A stretch of DNA of 64,000 bases from a virus, in IMG/VR virus record IMGVR_UViG_3300027861_000017, positions 27,136-91,135 of that record; one strand, written 5' to 3'. How positions within the stretch are numbered: the stretch's first letter is position 1; every line of letters begins with the position of its first letter. Positions 55,768 to 63,265 of this stretch are shown piece by piece. The notes beneath the pieces were generated by a model. That model made no database searches. It was not told the origin of the DNA and saw nothing but the letters and a program-made list of their open reading frames with translations. The translations under genes and the position numbers were made by a program.

Positions 55768-55920
55768 TCAATCAAAAAACTCCACCTGAATCCCACATCC
55801 TGGGCAATGAAAATACACAATATCTAAATAAGAATCCTTGTATTCTAATAAACTCTTCTTATCTCCACACCACTTACATCCAGAACATATTATCTTACTC
55901 TCTTTCTTCTTTTTTGACAC
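55768..55920 (-). CDS. Zinc-ribbon protein (50 aa)
   Basis: IICSGCKWCGDKKSLLEYKD, FHCPGCGIQVEFFD: four-Cys ribbon. GTG start behind GGGAGGGTAAAA. Confidence 0.65.
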   Translation of the reverse strand: MSKKKKESKIICSGCKWCGDKKSLLEYKDSYLDIVYFHCPGCGIQVEFFD

Positions 55921-56245
55921 TTTTACCCTCCCTAAGTGTAAATTCCAGTTCAGCTAAAATATTCCAAGCTTCATGAGCCTTATGTAGTAGTTTCGAATCT
56001 TTGTCATAGTCACACAAATGTCCCTTTAGTAGGTGTCTCCATTTCGCATCCCTATACCGTCTCTTACCATCTTTAACTTCCTCCCACCCATTCCTACTAT
56101 ATTTTTTAGCACCAAATGTACCAACTTCAGCCACAGCCAGCAAAGCTAATCCAAAGCCCTCTAATAGCGAGGCCATAACCTTGCCATTATCTAGTTTAGC
56201 TCCAGGTGTATGGGAATCTATACCGTTAGGGTCTTTCTCTGTCAT
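55895..56245 (-). CDS. DUF5664-type (dATP/dGTP diphosphohydrolase-like) protein (116 aa)
   Basis: DSHTPGAKLDNGKVMASLLE GFGLALLAVAEVGTFGAKKY, GWEEVKDGKRRYRDAKWRHL, HEAWNILAELEFTLREG: the DUF5664 family, annotated in databases as dATP/dGTP diphosphohydrolase-like. In phages with modified bases it removes competing nucleotides; here role inferred. Start MTEKDPNG after GGAGGAAGTGG. Confidence 0.85.
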   Translation of the reverse strand: MTEKDPNGIDSHTPGAKLDNGKVMASLLEGFGLALLAVAEVGTFGAKKYSRNGWEEVKDGKRRYRDAKWRHLLKGHLCDYDKDSKLLHKAHEAWNILAELEFTLREGKSVKKEERE

Positions 56246-56444
56246 CCACTTCCTCCAGCCAGTTGCATTGTTTAGGTTTTCTCCATTTGTACGCATTTAT
56301 AAATAAATCATCTAGACTATATTTATCACATGGATCACTATTATGACTAGGATTATAACCCTTAGATTCTACAGGGCACATTATCTTGGACATATAGTTT
56401 TTACATGTTCCACATATGGGTGGATATTTATTATCTTGTTTCAT
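56226..56444 (-). CDS. Cys-containing protein (72 aa)
   Basis: YPPICGTCKNYMSKIMCPVE, DPCDKYS, QCNWLEEVDDRERP: zinc-like. Directly follows the upstream stop; SD weak. Confidence 0.55.
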   Translation of the reverse strand: MKQDNKYPPICGTCKNYMSKIMCPVESKGYNPSHNSDPCDKYSLDDLFINAYKWRKPKQCNWLEEVDDRERP

Positions 56445-56445
56445 A

Positions 56446-56664
56446 TTAATGTTTCGTTTTATCTTGGTTATTAATTTCTTCCATATTGTGAGTAACTTCA
56501 CTCATTAGATCTAATAAAGCATCTTGATTCCCTGCTATTAGTGATCTAGATAATAATACCACAAAATCATGCAGAAAGCCATAGAAGGTTTCATTTTTAA
56601 TTAGGTGTGGCAGAGCCTCCATCATTTCTTCTTTTTTTATGGACTCTTCTTGTGGATTATTCAT
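56446..56664 (-). CDS. Helical hypothetical protein (72 aa)
   Basis: MNNPQEESIKKEEMMEALPH, FYGFLHDFVVLLSRSL, LLDLMSEVTHNMEEIN. Hydrophobic helix in the middle. Unknown. Confidence 0.55.
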   Translation of the reverse strand: MNNPQEESIKKEEMMEALPHLIKNETFYGFLHDFVVLLSRSLIAGNQDALLDLMSEVTHNMEEINNQDKTKH

Positions 56665-56866
56665 GTTTTTCTCCCATGTTTTTCTTGTTGTTATCGTATT
56701 CTATTTTCATCCTTAAAATCTTTTTATCCCAATATATTCTAAACGCAAAATCCCACCATGGTCTATAATAACAAAATGTAATTGCTGAGAATGAGGCACA
56801 TATTATGTCAATCCAAGACGACACCCAATGGCCAAACCATATTAAAATCCTTATCTTTCTATTCAC
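56657..56866 (-). CDS. Membrane protein with HWxSSW motif (69 aa)
   Basis: MNRKIRILIWFGHWVSSWID IICASFSAITF, two short spans, basic end. Shares FHRW/GHWVSSW..I.D.I with 61715-61903. Confidence 0.6.
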   Translation of the reverse strand: MNRKIRILIWFGHWVSSWIDIICASFSAITFCYYRPWWDFAFRIYWDKKILRMKIEYDNNKKNMGEKHE

Positions 56867-57159
56867 ACCTTCTCCCCCATCTTCTTTGCAGATTTATATT
56901 TTTCCGGTAACTCTTTCTTTTTCTCTCCAGGACCAGTCTCATATCCGATAAATTTTTCAAACATGCATTCTAGATTATCGGTTATATTTTTTTGTTGTTG
57001 AGCGACATTTAATAAAGTCAGTGAGGACGCAGTTATATCACCTAATATAATTTGATATTGCATATTTGTGTCTTTTCTACCTTCCGCATATCCTATAAAA
57101 GCAGCGCAAGCTGTTGATATTAAAGCAAAAAATACAATTACGCCTGATAGTTTACTCAT
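56863..57159 (-). CDS. Membrane-anchored helical protein (98 aa)
   Basis: MSKLSGVIVFFALISTACAA FIGYAEG span, then a Gln/Asn helix and basic end (GEKKKELPEKYKSAKKMGEK). Start ATG after GGGGGGTGTGTG. Confidence 0.6.
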   Translation of the reverse strand: MSKLSGVIVFFALISTACAAFIGYAEGRKDTNMQYQIILGDITASSLTLLNVAQQQKNITDNLECMFEKFIGYETGPGEKKKELPEKYKSAKKMGEKV

Positions 57160-57298
57160 CACACACCCCCCTATACAATTTCGCTGTGTTAGCTAACCTT
57201 TTGATATAATTACGCATCTTCCCTTTAAATCCACAAGCCCAACAATAAGACCCGTCATAATCGTAATAACCACAAGCTGGACATTTATAACCTCCCAT
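57152..57298 (-). CDS. Zinc-ribbon protein (48 aa)
   Basis: YKCPACGYYDYDGSYCWACG FKGKMRNYIKRL: four-Cys ribbon with basic end. SD GGAGGAATAAT. Confidence 0.7.
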   Translation of the reverse strand: MGGYKCPACGYYDYDGSYCWACGFKGKMRNYIKRLANTAKLYRGVCDE

Positions 57299-57299
57299 A

Positions 57300-57488
57300 T
57301 TATTCCTCCTTTCTAGGCAACAACACTAACTTGCAATATGGAGGACATCTATACATTGCGCCAGTGCTCTTAGCTTGCCATTCTATATTTATTTTAGTCC
57401 AAATTTCGTCCCCAGTATCTTGTTTTGCCATAGTTCCTATTGGATAACTAGACCAAGATTCCTTTGACATTTTTATCCACTCTCTCAT
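57300..57488 (-). CDS. Hypothetical protein (62 aa)
   Basis: MREWIKMSKESWSSYPIGTM, IWTKINIEWQAK, AMYRCPPYCKLVLLPRKEE. Start after GGGAAGGTGAT. Unknown. Confidence 0.6.
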   Translation of the reverse strand: MREWIKMSKESWSSYPIGTMAKQDTGDEIWTKINIEWQAKSTGAMYRCPPYCKLVLLPRKEE

Positions 57489-57489
57489 A

Positions 57490-57921
57490 TCACCTTCCCT
57501 TAAATGCTCTATCATACAATACTACATTAACCGTAGCAGCGAGATTCATGCATCTCTCTGTAGGTATATATATCACATCCCTGCAAAATGATAAAGTCTT
57601 TTCTCCTAAAGTGGAATCCTCTGGCCCAAATATATAAAAAGCTCTTTCAGGATGCACATAATCATATAACGGAACAGCTCCTTCTATAATATCTACAGCT
57701 ACCGGTACACAATCGTAAGGTATAACACTTCTTAGATCATCTACCTGGAGGAGAGGACAGTGCCTATACTGTTTCATAGTGTCAGTTGATACCTTCTTAT
57801 ACCTTCCGCCACTTATGGCCAGCATAGCGGCCTTGTAGACCCCCACAGCACGTAATGCAGATCCTATGTTGGAATTATATTTAGGATGGTTAAGCCCTAT
57901 GCAAGCGTATCCCTTACTCAC
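57490..57921 (-). CDS. SpoU/TrmH-family RNA methylase (143 aa)
   Basis: NIGSALRAVGVYKAAML (motif 1 N.G...R), FYIFGPEDSTLGEKTL (motif 2) and VIYIPTERCMNLAATVNVVL YD (motif 3): SPOUT fold with a trefoil knot. Acts on 2'-O-ribose in tRNA or rRNA. Short, without extra RNA-binding domain. Target might be a phage tRNA. Confidence 0.88.
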   Translation of the reverse strand: MSKGYACIGLNHPKYNSNIGSALRAVGVYKAAMLAISGGRYKKVSTDTMKQYRHCPLLQVDDLRSVIPYDCVPVAVDIIEGAVPLYDYVHPERAFYIFGPEDSTLGEKTLSFCRDVIYIPTERCMNLAATVNVVLYDRAFKGR

Positions 57922-58097
57922 TATTTTTCATCCTTTATTATTAATAGTAAAATCTCTGTAAATATTCTACCAAGAAAACCACCACCTATAATCCACCACC
58001 AGGATTTAGGATCTAATCCCCATCCATGAATAAGAACAACTACACCCAAGATAAAAGATACCACCATTATTGAAAATACTGCTATTAATTTACTCAT
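57921..58097 (-). CDS. Two-span membrane protein (58 aa)
   Basis: MSKLIAVFSIMVVSFILGVV VLIHGWG, then WWWIIGGGFLGRIFTEILLL II. SD GGAGGATTATAG. Stop overlaps the methylase GTG. Confidence 0.65.
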   Translation of the reverse strand: MSKLIAVFSIMVVSFILGVVVLIHGWGLDPKSWWWIIGGGFLGRIFTEILLLIIKDEK

Positions 58098-58098
58098 T

Positions 58099-58413
58099 TT
58101 ATTCTATAATCCTCCCATCTTTCTTATAAACCTTCTTTTTTTGCCATTTTGCGCCCTTCCAACTCTTCTTTTGAGTCTCATCTACCGGTTCAGGCTCACT
58201 TTCTCCCTCAAAATACCCTTCACTTACGTGATTATAGATGTATTTTCGTTTCCCATTGACTTTTAGTAGTCTAGACCAGCTAGTATAGACTTCAGCATCA
58301 CAGATACACTCTTTTCTGGAGCATTTACGACAATTCCAGCGCATTTTATCGTAAGTGTCTAGAAAATCCTTGTTCATTGTCTTCTGTCCTGGGCTATATA
58401 AGTTTTTAGTCAC
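58099..58413 (-). CDS. Basic Cys-containing protein (104 aa)
   Basis: MRWNCRKCSRKECICDAEVY, then Lys/Trp-rich end (KKSWKGAKWQKKKVYKKDGR). Could bind nucleic acid. GTG start after GGAGGG. Confidence 0.6.
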   Translation of the reverse strand: MTKNLYSPGQKTMNKDFLDTYDKMRWNCRKCSRKECICDAEVYTSWSRLLKVNGKRKYIYNHVSEGYFEGESEPEPVDETQKKSWKGAKWQKKKVYKKDGRIIE

Positions 58414-58669
58414 CGATCAAACCCTCCGAGTCAACATCAATCTTTACTAAATTAATATTTTCGTCATATACACTTATATCCCAAAAATAATTAACATTAA
58501 TATATTTGCCGTTTAAATTTTTATCTAATAATATAAACTCATCGTAATCTATAGCGTAAATATCGCAATCAGGATATGTTGTTTTAAAATGGACAATAGC
58601 ATCAGATTGATTACCACACCCACAAAATACACCTAATAAAATAAATATTAATATTATATTTTTAATCAT
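58406..58669 (-). CDS. Lipoprotein-like exported protein (87 aa)
   Basis: MIKNIILIFILLGVFCGCGN QSDA: signal peptide with lipobox-like Cys; mature domain 65 residues. Might work at the envelope. Confidence 0.65.
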   Translation of the reverse strand: MIKNIILIFILLGVFCGCGNQSDAIVHFKTTYPDCDIYAIDYDEFILLDKNLNGKYINVNYFWDISVYDENINLVKIDVDSEGLIGD

Positions 58670-58853
58670 CATTCTCCTCCATATCCTTAAATTCTGCGTC
58701 ATAAGGCACATATTTTTCACTTCTTATTACGGTTTTAGTCCCTTCTATACCAAATCTTGTGTATAACCACCCTCTAGGCACTCTAGTAGCAGAAAAATTA
58801 AAACTTATACCTGTGGATTCGTGTAATTTTAGATCGTATATGTTTTTAGTCAT
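58662..58853 (-). CDS. Hypothetical protein (63 aa)
   Basis: MTKNIYDLKLHESTGISFNF SATRVPRGWLYTRFG, VPYDAEFKDMEEND. A familiar small phage protein of unknown role. Confidence 0.65.
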   Translation of the reverse strand: MTKNIYDLKLHESTGISFNFSATRVPRGWLYTRFGIEGTKTVIRSEKYVPYDAEFKDMEENDD

Positions 58854-58865
58854 GTTTTATCTCCT

Positions 58866-59222
58866 TCAATAAAATGAACATGTTTCTTGAGTTGCGCCAG
58901 CACTTATACCCCAATCATTAACATTATTTTCTAGATGCTCTACTAGAACATCCACATCAATAACACCATCCCTAATAAGTGTTATTATGTAATTAAAGAC
59001 AGCTATACTCGATTCTACTAAGTGTTGCTGTTTAGCCATTAAACTACTGGAAGGGCCAGGATGACATAGGAGATAATCTTTATTATTGTGCTTATTAATA
59101 ATAGTGATTCCAATGTCTCTGTCACAACCTACAACTATGCCAATTTTATTGTGCGCTTTGTATTTATTGTTAATATCTACAAATTTAACTTCTCCACCCT
59201 CTAATACTGAATAATCTACCAT
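58866..59222 (-). CDS. Tandem family member 1 (118 aa)
   Basis: VVGCDRDIGITIINKHNNKD YLLCHPGPSS, then a helical part and a TCSFY end. First of three paralogues sharing VVGCD.DIG(I/V)TI and (Y/L)LC..GPS. Confidence 0.7.
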   Translation of the reverse strand: MVDYSVLEGGEVKFVDINNKYKAHNKIGIVVGCDRDIGITIINKHNNKDYLLCHPGPSSSLMAKQQHLVESSIAVFNYIITLIRDGVIDVDVLVEHLENNVNDWGISAGATQETCSFY

Positions 59223-59234
59223 ATCTATCTCCTT

Positions 59235-59576
59235 TTATTTATTAAACGCACATGTGTGAGACCCTACATCTGATCCAGTCTCCTGATTATATTTTCTACA
59301 TATCTCCTCTATTATGCCCATATCGAGAAATCCCTCCTTAAACATAGCTATAATATTCTCGAATTCCTCATTATAATGTTTATAATCTAAATCATTGTCT
59401 TTATAATATTCTGGCATCGCAGACGGACCTCTTAGGCAATATAAATAATCGTCTCTATTTTTATTTTCAACTATAGTAACACCTATGTCGAAATCACAAC
59501 CAACTACATACCCGTCAGTATTTATATTCTGTTCTAGATCTATATACCTAATTACCTTTCCCTCTAACTCTTCCAT
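59235..59576 (-). CDS. Tandem family member 2 (113 aa)
   Basis: MEELEGKVIRYIDLEQNINT, VVGCDFDIGVTIVENKNRDD YLYCLRGPSAM, ENIIAMFKEGFLDM, TCAFNK end. Closest to member 3. Function unknown. Confidence 0.7.
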   Translation of the reverse strand: MEELEGKVIRYIDLEQNINTDGYVVGCDFDIGVTIVENKNRDDYLYCLRGPSAMPEYYKDNDLDYKHYNEEFENIIAMFKEGFLDMGIIEEICRKYNQETGSDVGSHTCAFNK

Positions 59577-59590
59577 AATGATTTCTCCTT

Positions 59591-59926
59591 TTATTTATTA
59601 AATGCGCAACCTTCCGGACTTGCGATACCAGGCTCTTTAGTACCATATTTCATATCTATTTCATGATCTATATTTACATCAATAAAACCTTTTTTAAACA
59701 TCGCTATAAGGTTTTCGAATGTTTCATTATAATACGCACGATCAACATTACTTCTGTAAATCTCAGGATTCGCAGATGGACCGACAAGACAATATAAATA
59801 ATCGTCTTTATCTTCAGTATTAACTATTGTGACACCGATATCATAGTCACACCCTACTACAAGTCCACTAAACATAACTTTACCATCTTTAATAATTTTT
59901 ACTACCTTACCTTCGTATTGTTCCAT
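59591..59926 (-). CDS. Tandem family member 3 (111 aa)
   Basis: MEQYEGKVVKIIKDGKVMFS, VVGCDYDIGVTIVNTEDKDD YLYCLVGPSAN, LIAMFKKGFIDVN, GCAFNK end. Served by the promoter at 60002-60031; a 22-codon ORF between promoter and this ATG overlaps it. Confidence 0.7.
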   Translation of the reverse strand: MEQYEGKVVKIIKDGKVMFSGLVVGCDYDIGVTIVNTEDKDDYLYCLVGPSANPEIYRSNVDRAYYNETFENLIAMFKKGFIDVNIDHEIDMKYGTKEPGIASPEGCAFNK

Positions 59927-60001
59927 TTTTCTCCTCCCATATCTCCTGTTGATGTTATGTCAATTACCATATTATATTCTCTCCTCCAATATAATAAAAA
60001 C

Positions 60002-60031
60002 ATTCTCCCATTATACCCTATACACTGTCAA
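60002..60031 (-). promoter_or_regulatory. Sigma70-type promoter, cassette copy 2
   Basis: TTGACA, 18 bases, GAGAAT, then TGTTTTTATTATATTGGAGGAG. Nearly identical downstream block to those at 11.7, 61.5 and 62.2 kb. Confidence 0.7.
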
Positions 60032-60099
60032 GAACTATCTCATACTCCTACAATAATAAATTGTTTCACGGTCCAAGGAGTCCGGTTTTAATATTGTGC

Positions 60100-60552
60100 T
60101 CATTTAAATCTTTTCTTTAAGCGTATATAAAATGGTGGTATATATCCTCCATCATTCTTCCCTCTTATGTGCCAAGCCAACTTGTCATGGTCAAAGAAAT
60201 CTAGAACACCCTCATTACCGGGAAAAATTTCTTTATACTCTAATATATTCATCCCCCAACACATTTTATCTTCTCTGACCACATCGCTGTCAATATATAC
60301 AATATCTCCCCTTCTATATTCTCCATGTCTATATTCTGGGTGATTGTCGTAATCTTCTTCTTCACACTCTATAAAGTGTCCCCTCAAATTCCTCATAGAT
60401 ATCCCAGATTTTTTTAATTCTTCTCCTGTTCTTATAGTCTCCCCAAAAGAATAACCTTCACAGTTAAAAAATATACTGAACGATACACAATTATCTACAC
60501 TATTTAATTTTAATTCGTCATGTAGCCTTTTTATGGCTTCATGTATACTCAT
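60100..60552 (-). CDS. Hypothetical protein (150 aa)
   Basis: MSIHEAIKRLHDELKLNSVD, VSFSIFFNCEGYSFGE, GDIVYIDSDVVREDKMCWGM, LAWHIRGKNDGG, ends LKKRFK. Beta-rich. Start after TTGGAGGAATGAT. Confidence 0.6.
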   Translation of the reverse strand: MSIHEAIKRLHDELKLNSVDNCVSFSIFFNCEGYSFGETIRTGEELKKSGISMRNLRGHFIECEEEDYDNHPEYRHGEYRRGDIVYIDSDVVREDKMCWGMNILEYKEIFPGNEGVLDFFDHDKLAWHIRGKNDGGYIPPFYIRLKKRFK

Positions 60553-60553
60553 A

Positions 60554-60751
60554 TCATTCCTCCAATATTTTAGTCTTACCAAATGATTCCAATAGAGATA
60601 AAGCTCCATTCTTAATATCATAATATGCTATATTATTTATTTCTTGTATAGATAAATATGGTAAACCATCGCCATTGGGTTTATATCTAGCTATATCATA
60701 AACAAAACCCATTAATAATCTATATCTTTCGTTTTTATCCGTTACTTTCAT
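60554..60751 (-). CDS. Hypothetical protein (65 aa)
   Basis: MKVTDKNERYRLLMGFVYDI, YLSIQEINNIAYYDIK, LLESFGKTKILEE. Unknown. Confidence 0.6.
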   Translation of the reverse strand: MKVTDKNERYRLLMGFVYDIARYKPNGDGLPYLSIQEINNIAYYDIKNGALSLLESFGKTKILEE

Positions 60752-61036
60752 TTATTCCTCCGATATAATATAATCAAAATCATTACCCACTACTTCATAA
60801 AGACACTCAAACGGTATTCTATCAGATAACACTCTTTGAGCCTCATTGAATATAGTGTTACAAGTTAAACACATCTTATAACTACATATATCTCCATCCC
60901 ATTTACCGTCTATACGCCAATATTGCTCCCCTTTATCTATCTGGGAGTTACATTCGCCGCATTTATGCTCCTTTCTGGCTATTGGCATTGATTCCGTGTA
61001 GAATTCTGGCCATGCAGCATTTCCTAGTGTACACAT
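60752..61036 (-). CDS. Zinc-containing phage protein (94 aa)
   Basis: MCTLGNAAWPEFYTESMPIA RKEHKCGECNSQIDKGEQYW RIDG, YKMCLTCNTIF: RKEHKC.EC...I..G..Y is a phage zinc-domain signature I know. Start after GGTGGAGGAATAAT. Confidence 0.8.
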   Translation of the reverse strand: MCTLGNAAWPEFYTESMPIARKEHKCGECNSQIDKGEQYWRIDGKWDGDICSYKMCLTCNTIFNEAQRVLSDRIPFECLYEVVGNDFDYIISEE

Positions 61037-61037
61037 A

Positions 61038-61217
61038 TTATTCCTCCACCAACTGTTCACTATATACCCATTCCCACTCATCTATAGGATACTTTAACAG
61101 AGCTTCCTCAAGAGTTAAAGAAATATCGCAACAATCTTCCTTAAAAACCCAATTTGTGTACCAATATCCTTGATTCTTAAAGGCTCTACATGTGAATTTT
61201 ATTTCTTTTTTGATCAT
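61038..61217 (-). CDS. Hypothetical protein (59 aa)
   Basis: MIKKEIKFTCRAFKNQGYWY, WVFKEDCCDISLTLEEALLK, ends YSEQLVEE, whose codons (GTGGAGGAATAA) supply the next SD. Unknown. Confidence 0.65.
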   Translation of the reverse strand: MIKKEIKFTCRAFKNQGYWYTNWVFKEDCCDISLTLEEALLKYPIDEWEWVYSEQLVEE

Positions 61218-61221
61218 AGTG

Positions 61222-61494
61222 CTATTCCTCCAATCCTATTATATTATCTACTAAATCACTACAACCACAATCATAAAGCCTAAATATTATATGAGCCTGT
61301 TCTGGGGTTATTTTTCTGCAATGCCTATAATAAGGGTGATGGTTTAGACCGTCTTCAACTCTGTAAAAGTTTCCTATTTTGTCTTCGCCCATTTCTTTTA
61401 GAAATCCAATATACCAAGGATCATTAAGATCTCCGTCTGACCATCTACTAACAAACACGTAATCCCCTAGTTTGATGCCGCTCTCTTCTCGCAT
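61222..61494 (-). CDS. Hypothetical protein (90 aa)
   Basis: MREESGIKLGDYVFVSRWSD, GFLKEMGEDKIGNFYRVEDG, then CRKITPEQAHIIFRLYDCG. First gene after promoter copy 3; start follows the cassette GGAGGAGG. Confidence 0.65.
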   Translation of the reverse strand: MREESGIKLGDYVFVSRWSDGDLNDPWYIGFLKEMGEDKIGNFYRVEDGLNHHPYYRHCRKITPEQAHIIFRLYDCGCSDLVDNIIGLEE

Positions 61495-61523
61495 AAAATT
61501 ACCTCCTCCAATATAATAAAAAC

Positions 61524-61552
61524 ATTCTCCCATAAGGAGATAATGATGTCAA
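61524..61552 (-). promoter_or_regulatory. Sigma70-type promoter, cassette copy 3
   Basis: TTGACA, 17 bases, GAGAAT; spacer has TCTCC-TTAT-GGGAGA inverted repeat reaching the -10. Same downstream block as copies 1 and 2. Confidence 0.7.
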
Positions 61553-61722
61553 GGACTAATATAGAAATAAGGCACTAACATTATATACCCAAGCATTATC
61601 AATCCAACAATAAGACAATACAGGGACTTTACTGTTAGATCAACAATATAAGGCATTATATAAAGAGAATGTGTGCCCAAGAGCACTATTATAACCCATA
61701 TTACTATTCCTATCTCATCCAA
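61549..61722 (-). CDS. Two-span membrane protein (57 aa)
   Basis: TTG start (SD AAAGG) gives DEIGIVIWVIIVLLGTHSLY then YCLIVGLIMLGYIMLVPY. Its end overlaps the -35 of the next promoter. Confidence 0.5.
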   Translation of the reverse strand: MDEIGIVIWVIIVLLGTHSLYIMPYIVDLTVKSLYCLIVGLIMLGYIMLVPYFYISP

Positions 61723-61903
61723 AAGTTTTATTACCTTTTGAATATCTTCTTTTTAATAAATATTTTACTGTTTCCAAATGAAAAGAACTATATATAATGC
61801 CTAAGCTTAAAACACCTATTATACCATCTAATATTTGCATCCACGAACTTAACCAACGATGGAAACTTTTATCTCTTGGTGTTATGGTTATTATTTTATC
61901 CAT
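61715..61903 (-). CDS. Membrane protein with HRWLSSW motif (62 aa)
   Basis: MDKIITITPRDKSFHRWLSS WMQILDGIIGVLSLGII; one span, basic end. Relative of 56657-56866. Confidence 0.6.
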   Translation of the reverse strand: MDKIITITPRDKSFHRWLSSWMQILDGIIGVLSLGIIYSSFHLETVKYLLKRRYSKGNKTFG

Positions 61904-61924
61904 ATTATTCCTCCAATAATTAAT

Positions 61925-62185
61925 CTACCATCTTGCCCTAAACCAATCTAGTATATCCTCTCCATATATAAGCATAAGTGTCGTTTCTAATATATCACCT
62001 TCGCAACCCCTTAGAAAGTCAGACGTGTATTCTTGGGTCAATTTTTCTGCATAATACTCACATACATCTACTAATTTATACATTCTTGGTTCTGAAAAAG
62101 GCAATACTTTGGGCATTTTAATCATCTCATTGCGTCTTTCTAATTCTCTCAGCAAATCTTGTGTCGTTAGGTCTTCTAATTTCAT
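61925..62185 (-). CDS. Hypothetical helical protein (86 aa)
   Basis: MKLEDLTTQDLLRELERRNE, MYKLVDVCEYYAEKLT, ends ILDWFRARW. The frame is open through the promoter upstream, but the cassette SD GGAGGAG fixes this ATG. Confidence 0.65.
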   Translation of the reverse strand: MKLEDLTTQDLLRELERRNEMIKMPKVLPFSEPRMYKLVDVCEYYAEKLTQEYTSDFLRGCEGDILETTLMLIYGEDILDWFRARW

Positions 62186-62210
62186 TTTCTCCTCCAATAT
62201 AATATAAAAC

Positions 62211-62239
62211 ATTATCCCATTAGTGGGAGATAGTGTCAA
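62211..62239 (-). promoter_or_regulatory. Sigma70-type promoter, cassette copy 4
   Basis: TTGACA, 17 bases, GATAAT; spacer inverted repeat TCCCA-CTAA-TGGGA; downstream block TGTTTTATATTATATTGGAGGAG. Confidence 0.75.
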
Positions 62240-62245
62240 GGATTA

Positions 62246-62434
62246 TTATAGCATTTCTCTCTCTAACGACTTAGATAATACATGAGAAGACCTAACCAAT
62301 TCTAATACCTCTATCACTTCTGATAATGCCAAGTTTAAGTCTTCGCATGATTCTAAAAAATATACGAATTTATTCAACTCTTCTTTAGGTAATTCGTCTA
62401 TTTGATGCATAATGTTTTTTTTAATTGGTTCCAT
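62246..62434 (-). CDS. Helical hypothetical protein (62 aa)
   Basis: MEPIKKNIMHQIDELPKEEL, NKFVYFLESCEDL, VIEVLELVRSSHVLSKSLER. Its RBS region is the left copy of the 39-bp repeat. Confidence 0.6.
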   Translation of the reverse strand: MEPIKKNIMHQIDELPKEELNKFVYFLESCEDLNLALSEVIEVLELVRSSHVLSKSLEREML

Positions 62435-62470
62435 ATTAAAATCCTATCCCTATCTCTAATTTAGGCCTAT
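62432..62470. repeat. 39-bp direct repeat, copy 1
   Basis: Identical to 63523-63561. There it covers the last codons of the 90-aa gene plus the next RBS and ATG; here it stands as leader of the 62-aa gene. Confidence 0.9.
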
Positions 62471-62471
62471 A

Positions 62472-63233
62472 TCATTCTTCCATCTCATAGACTATTTTAG
62501 CATTAGTTCCAGAATGTAATCTCCATTTTTCACCATCGAAGCTGGGAACTAAATCGCGTTCCCAAAGATTTATACAACACTGGAAGGGATTTTCTCCCTC
62601 TTCATGATCAATGCTTTGCCATTTGTTTAATTGAAAAAATGATGACACATAAGCCCCAACACTATCCCTAACACTATCCCTAACACTATCCCTAACACTA
62701 TCCCTAACACTATCCCCAACACTATCCCCAACACTATACCAAACACTATACCCAACACTATACCTAATACTCTCCCCAACACTATACCCAATACTCTTCT
62801 TAACACTATTCCAAATATTATTCCAAACACTATTCCAAACACTATACCCAACACTATACCTAACACTAGCCCATTGCTTTAGGTTTTTAATATCTTTTTT
62901 AGAAACTTTATATCGTGTTTTATTGAAGGGATTATGGATTTCTTTAATGATTAACTGAGGTACGATCTTAGAAAAATCCAGCTTTTTAACCTTCCTTTCG
63001 ACTCTGATTGAATCATCTTTATTGTTAAGCATATCAACTGCAAACCTTTCTGTGATAGGATTATATTCGTATTTATTGCATTTATCTTCCCTTAATTTAT
63101 AATAATCACAGATACTTGCATGGGAATCATGCTCATAAGATAATTCTCCATCAATTATCCTTTTCCTAATATCCCAATCAAAATACCAAATATTCCCTTT
63201 CCCATTACTCACACAACTAAAAAAATCACACAT
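62472..63233 (-). CDS. Tetrapeptide-repeat phage protein (253 aa)
   Basis: N-terminus MCDFFSCVSNGKGNIWYFDW, then LDFSKIVPQLIIKEIHNPFN and a middle of about 18 units of four residues x-S-V-x (YSVG, NSVW, DSVR), then WERDLVPSFDGEKWRLHSGT. I recognise N-terminus and repeat as a phage family with no known role. The regular repeat suggests a solenoid. Promoter directly upstream. Confidence 0.85.
   Translation of the reverse strand: MCDFFSCVSNGKGNIWYFDWDIRKRIIDGELSYEHDSHASICDYYKLREDKCNKYEYNPITERFAVDMLNNKDDSIRVERKVKKLDFSKIVPQLIIKEIHNPFNKTRYKVSKKDIKNLKQWASVRYSVGYSVWNSVWNNIWNSVKKSIGYSVGESIRYSVGYSVWYSVGDSVGDSVRDSVRDSVRDSVRDSVGAYVSSFFQLNKWQSIDHEEGENPFQCCINLWERDLVPSFDGEKWRLHSGTNAKIVYEMEE
62660..62868. 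repeat. 12-bp tandem repeat coding x-S-V-x
   Basis: Unit CACTATCCCTAA on the plus strand, exact in five neighbouring copies, then diverged. Prone to length change. Confidence 0.9.
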
Positions 63234-63265
63234 TTTGTTTCTCCTTCAATAATTAATTTTTACCC

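Noticed and set aside
57163-57190. GCGAAATT..ATAGGGGGG as a shared regulatory motif with 50283-50310
   Set aside because: At 57 kb it lies inside the coding end of the 48-aa zinc-ribbon gene, so the resemblance is probably chance.
59953-59958. TTGACA between promoter copy 2 and the 111-aa gene
   Set aside because: No -10 at 16-18 bases; falls in the leader.
60009-60016. TATAAT inside the promoter at 60002-60031 as the true -10
   Set aside because: No -35 lies 16-18 bases before it; TTGACA is only 10 bases away.
62627-62866. A hydrophobic LGIV-repeat frame over the tetrapeptide repeat
   Set aside because: It is the shifted reading of the 12-bp repeat inside the 253-aa gene, with no start signal.
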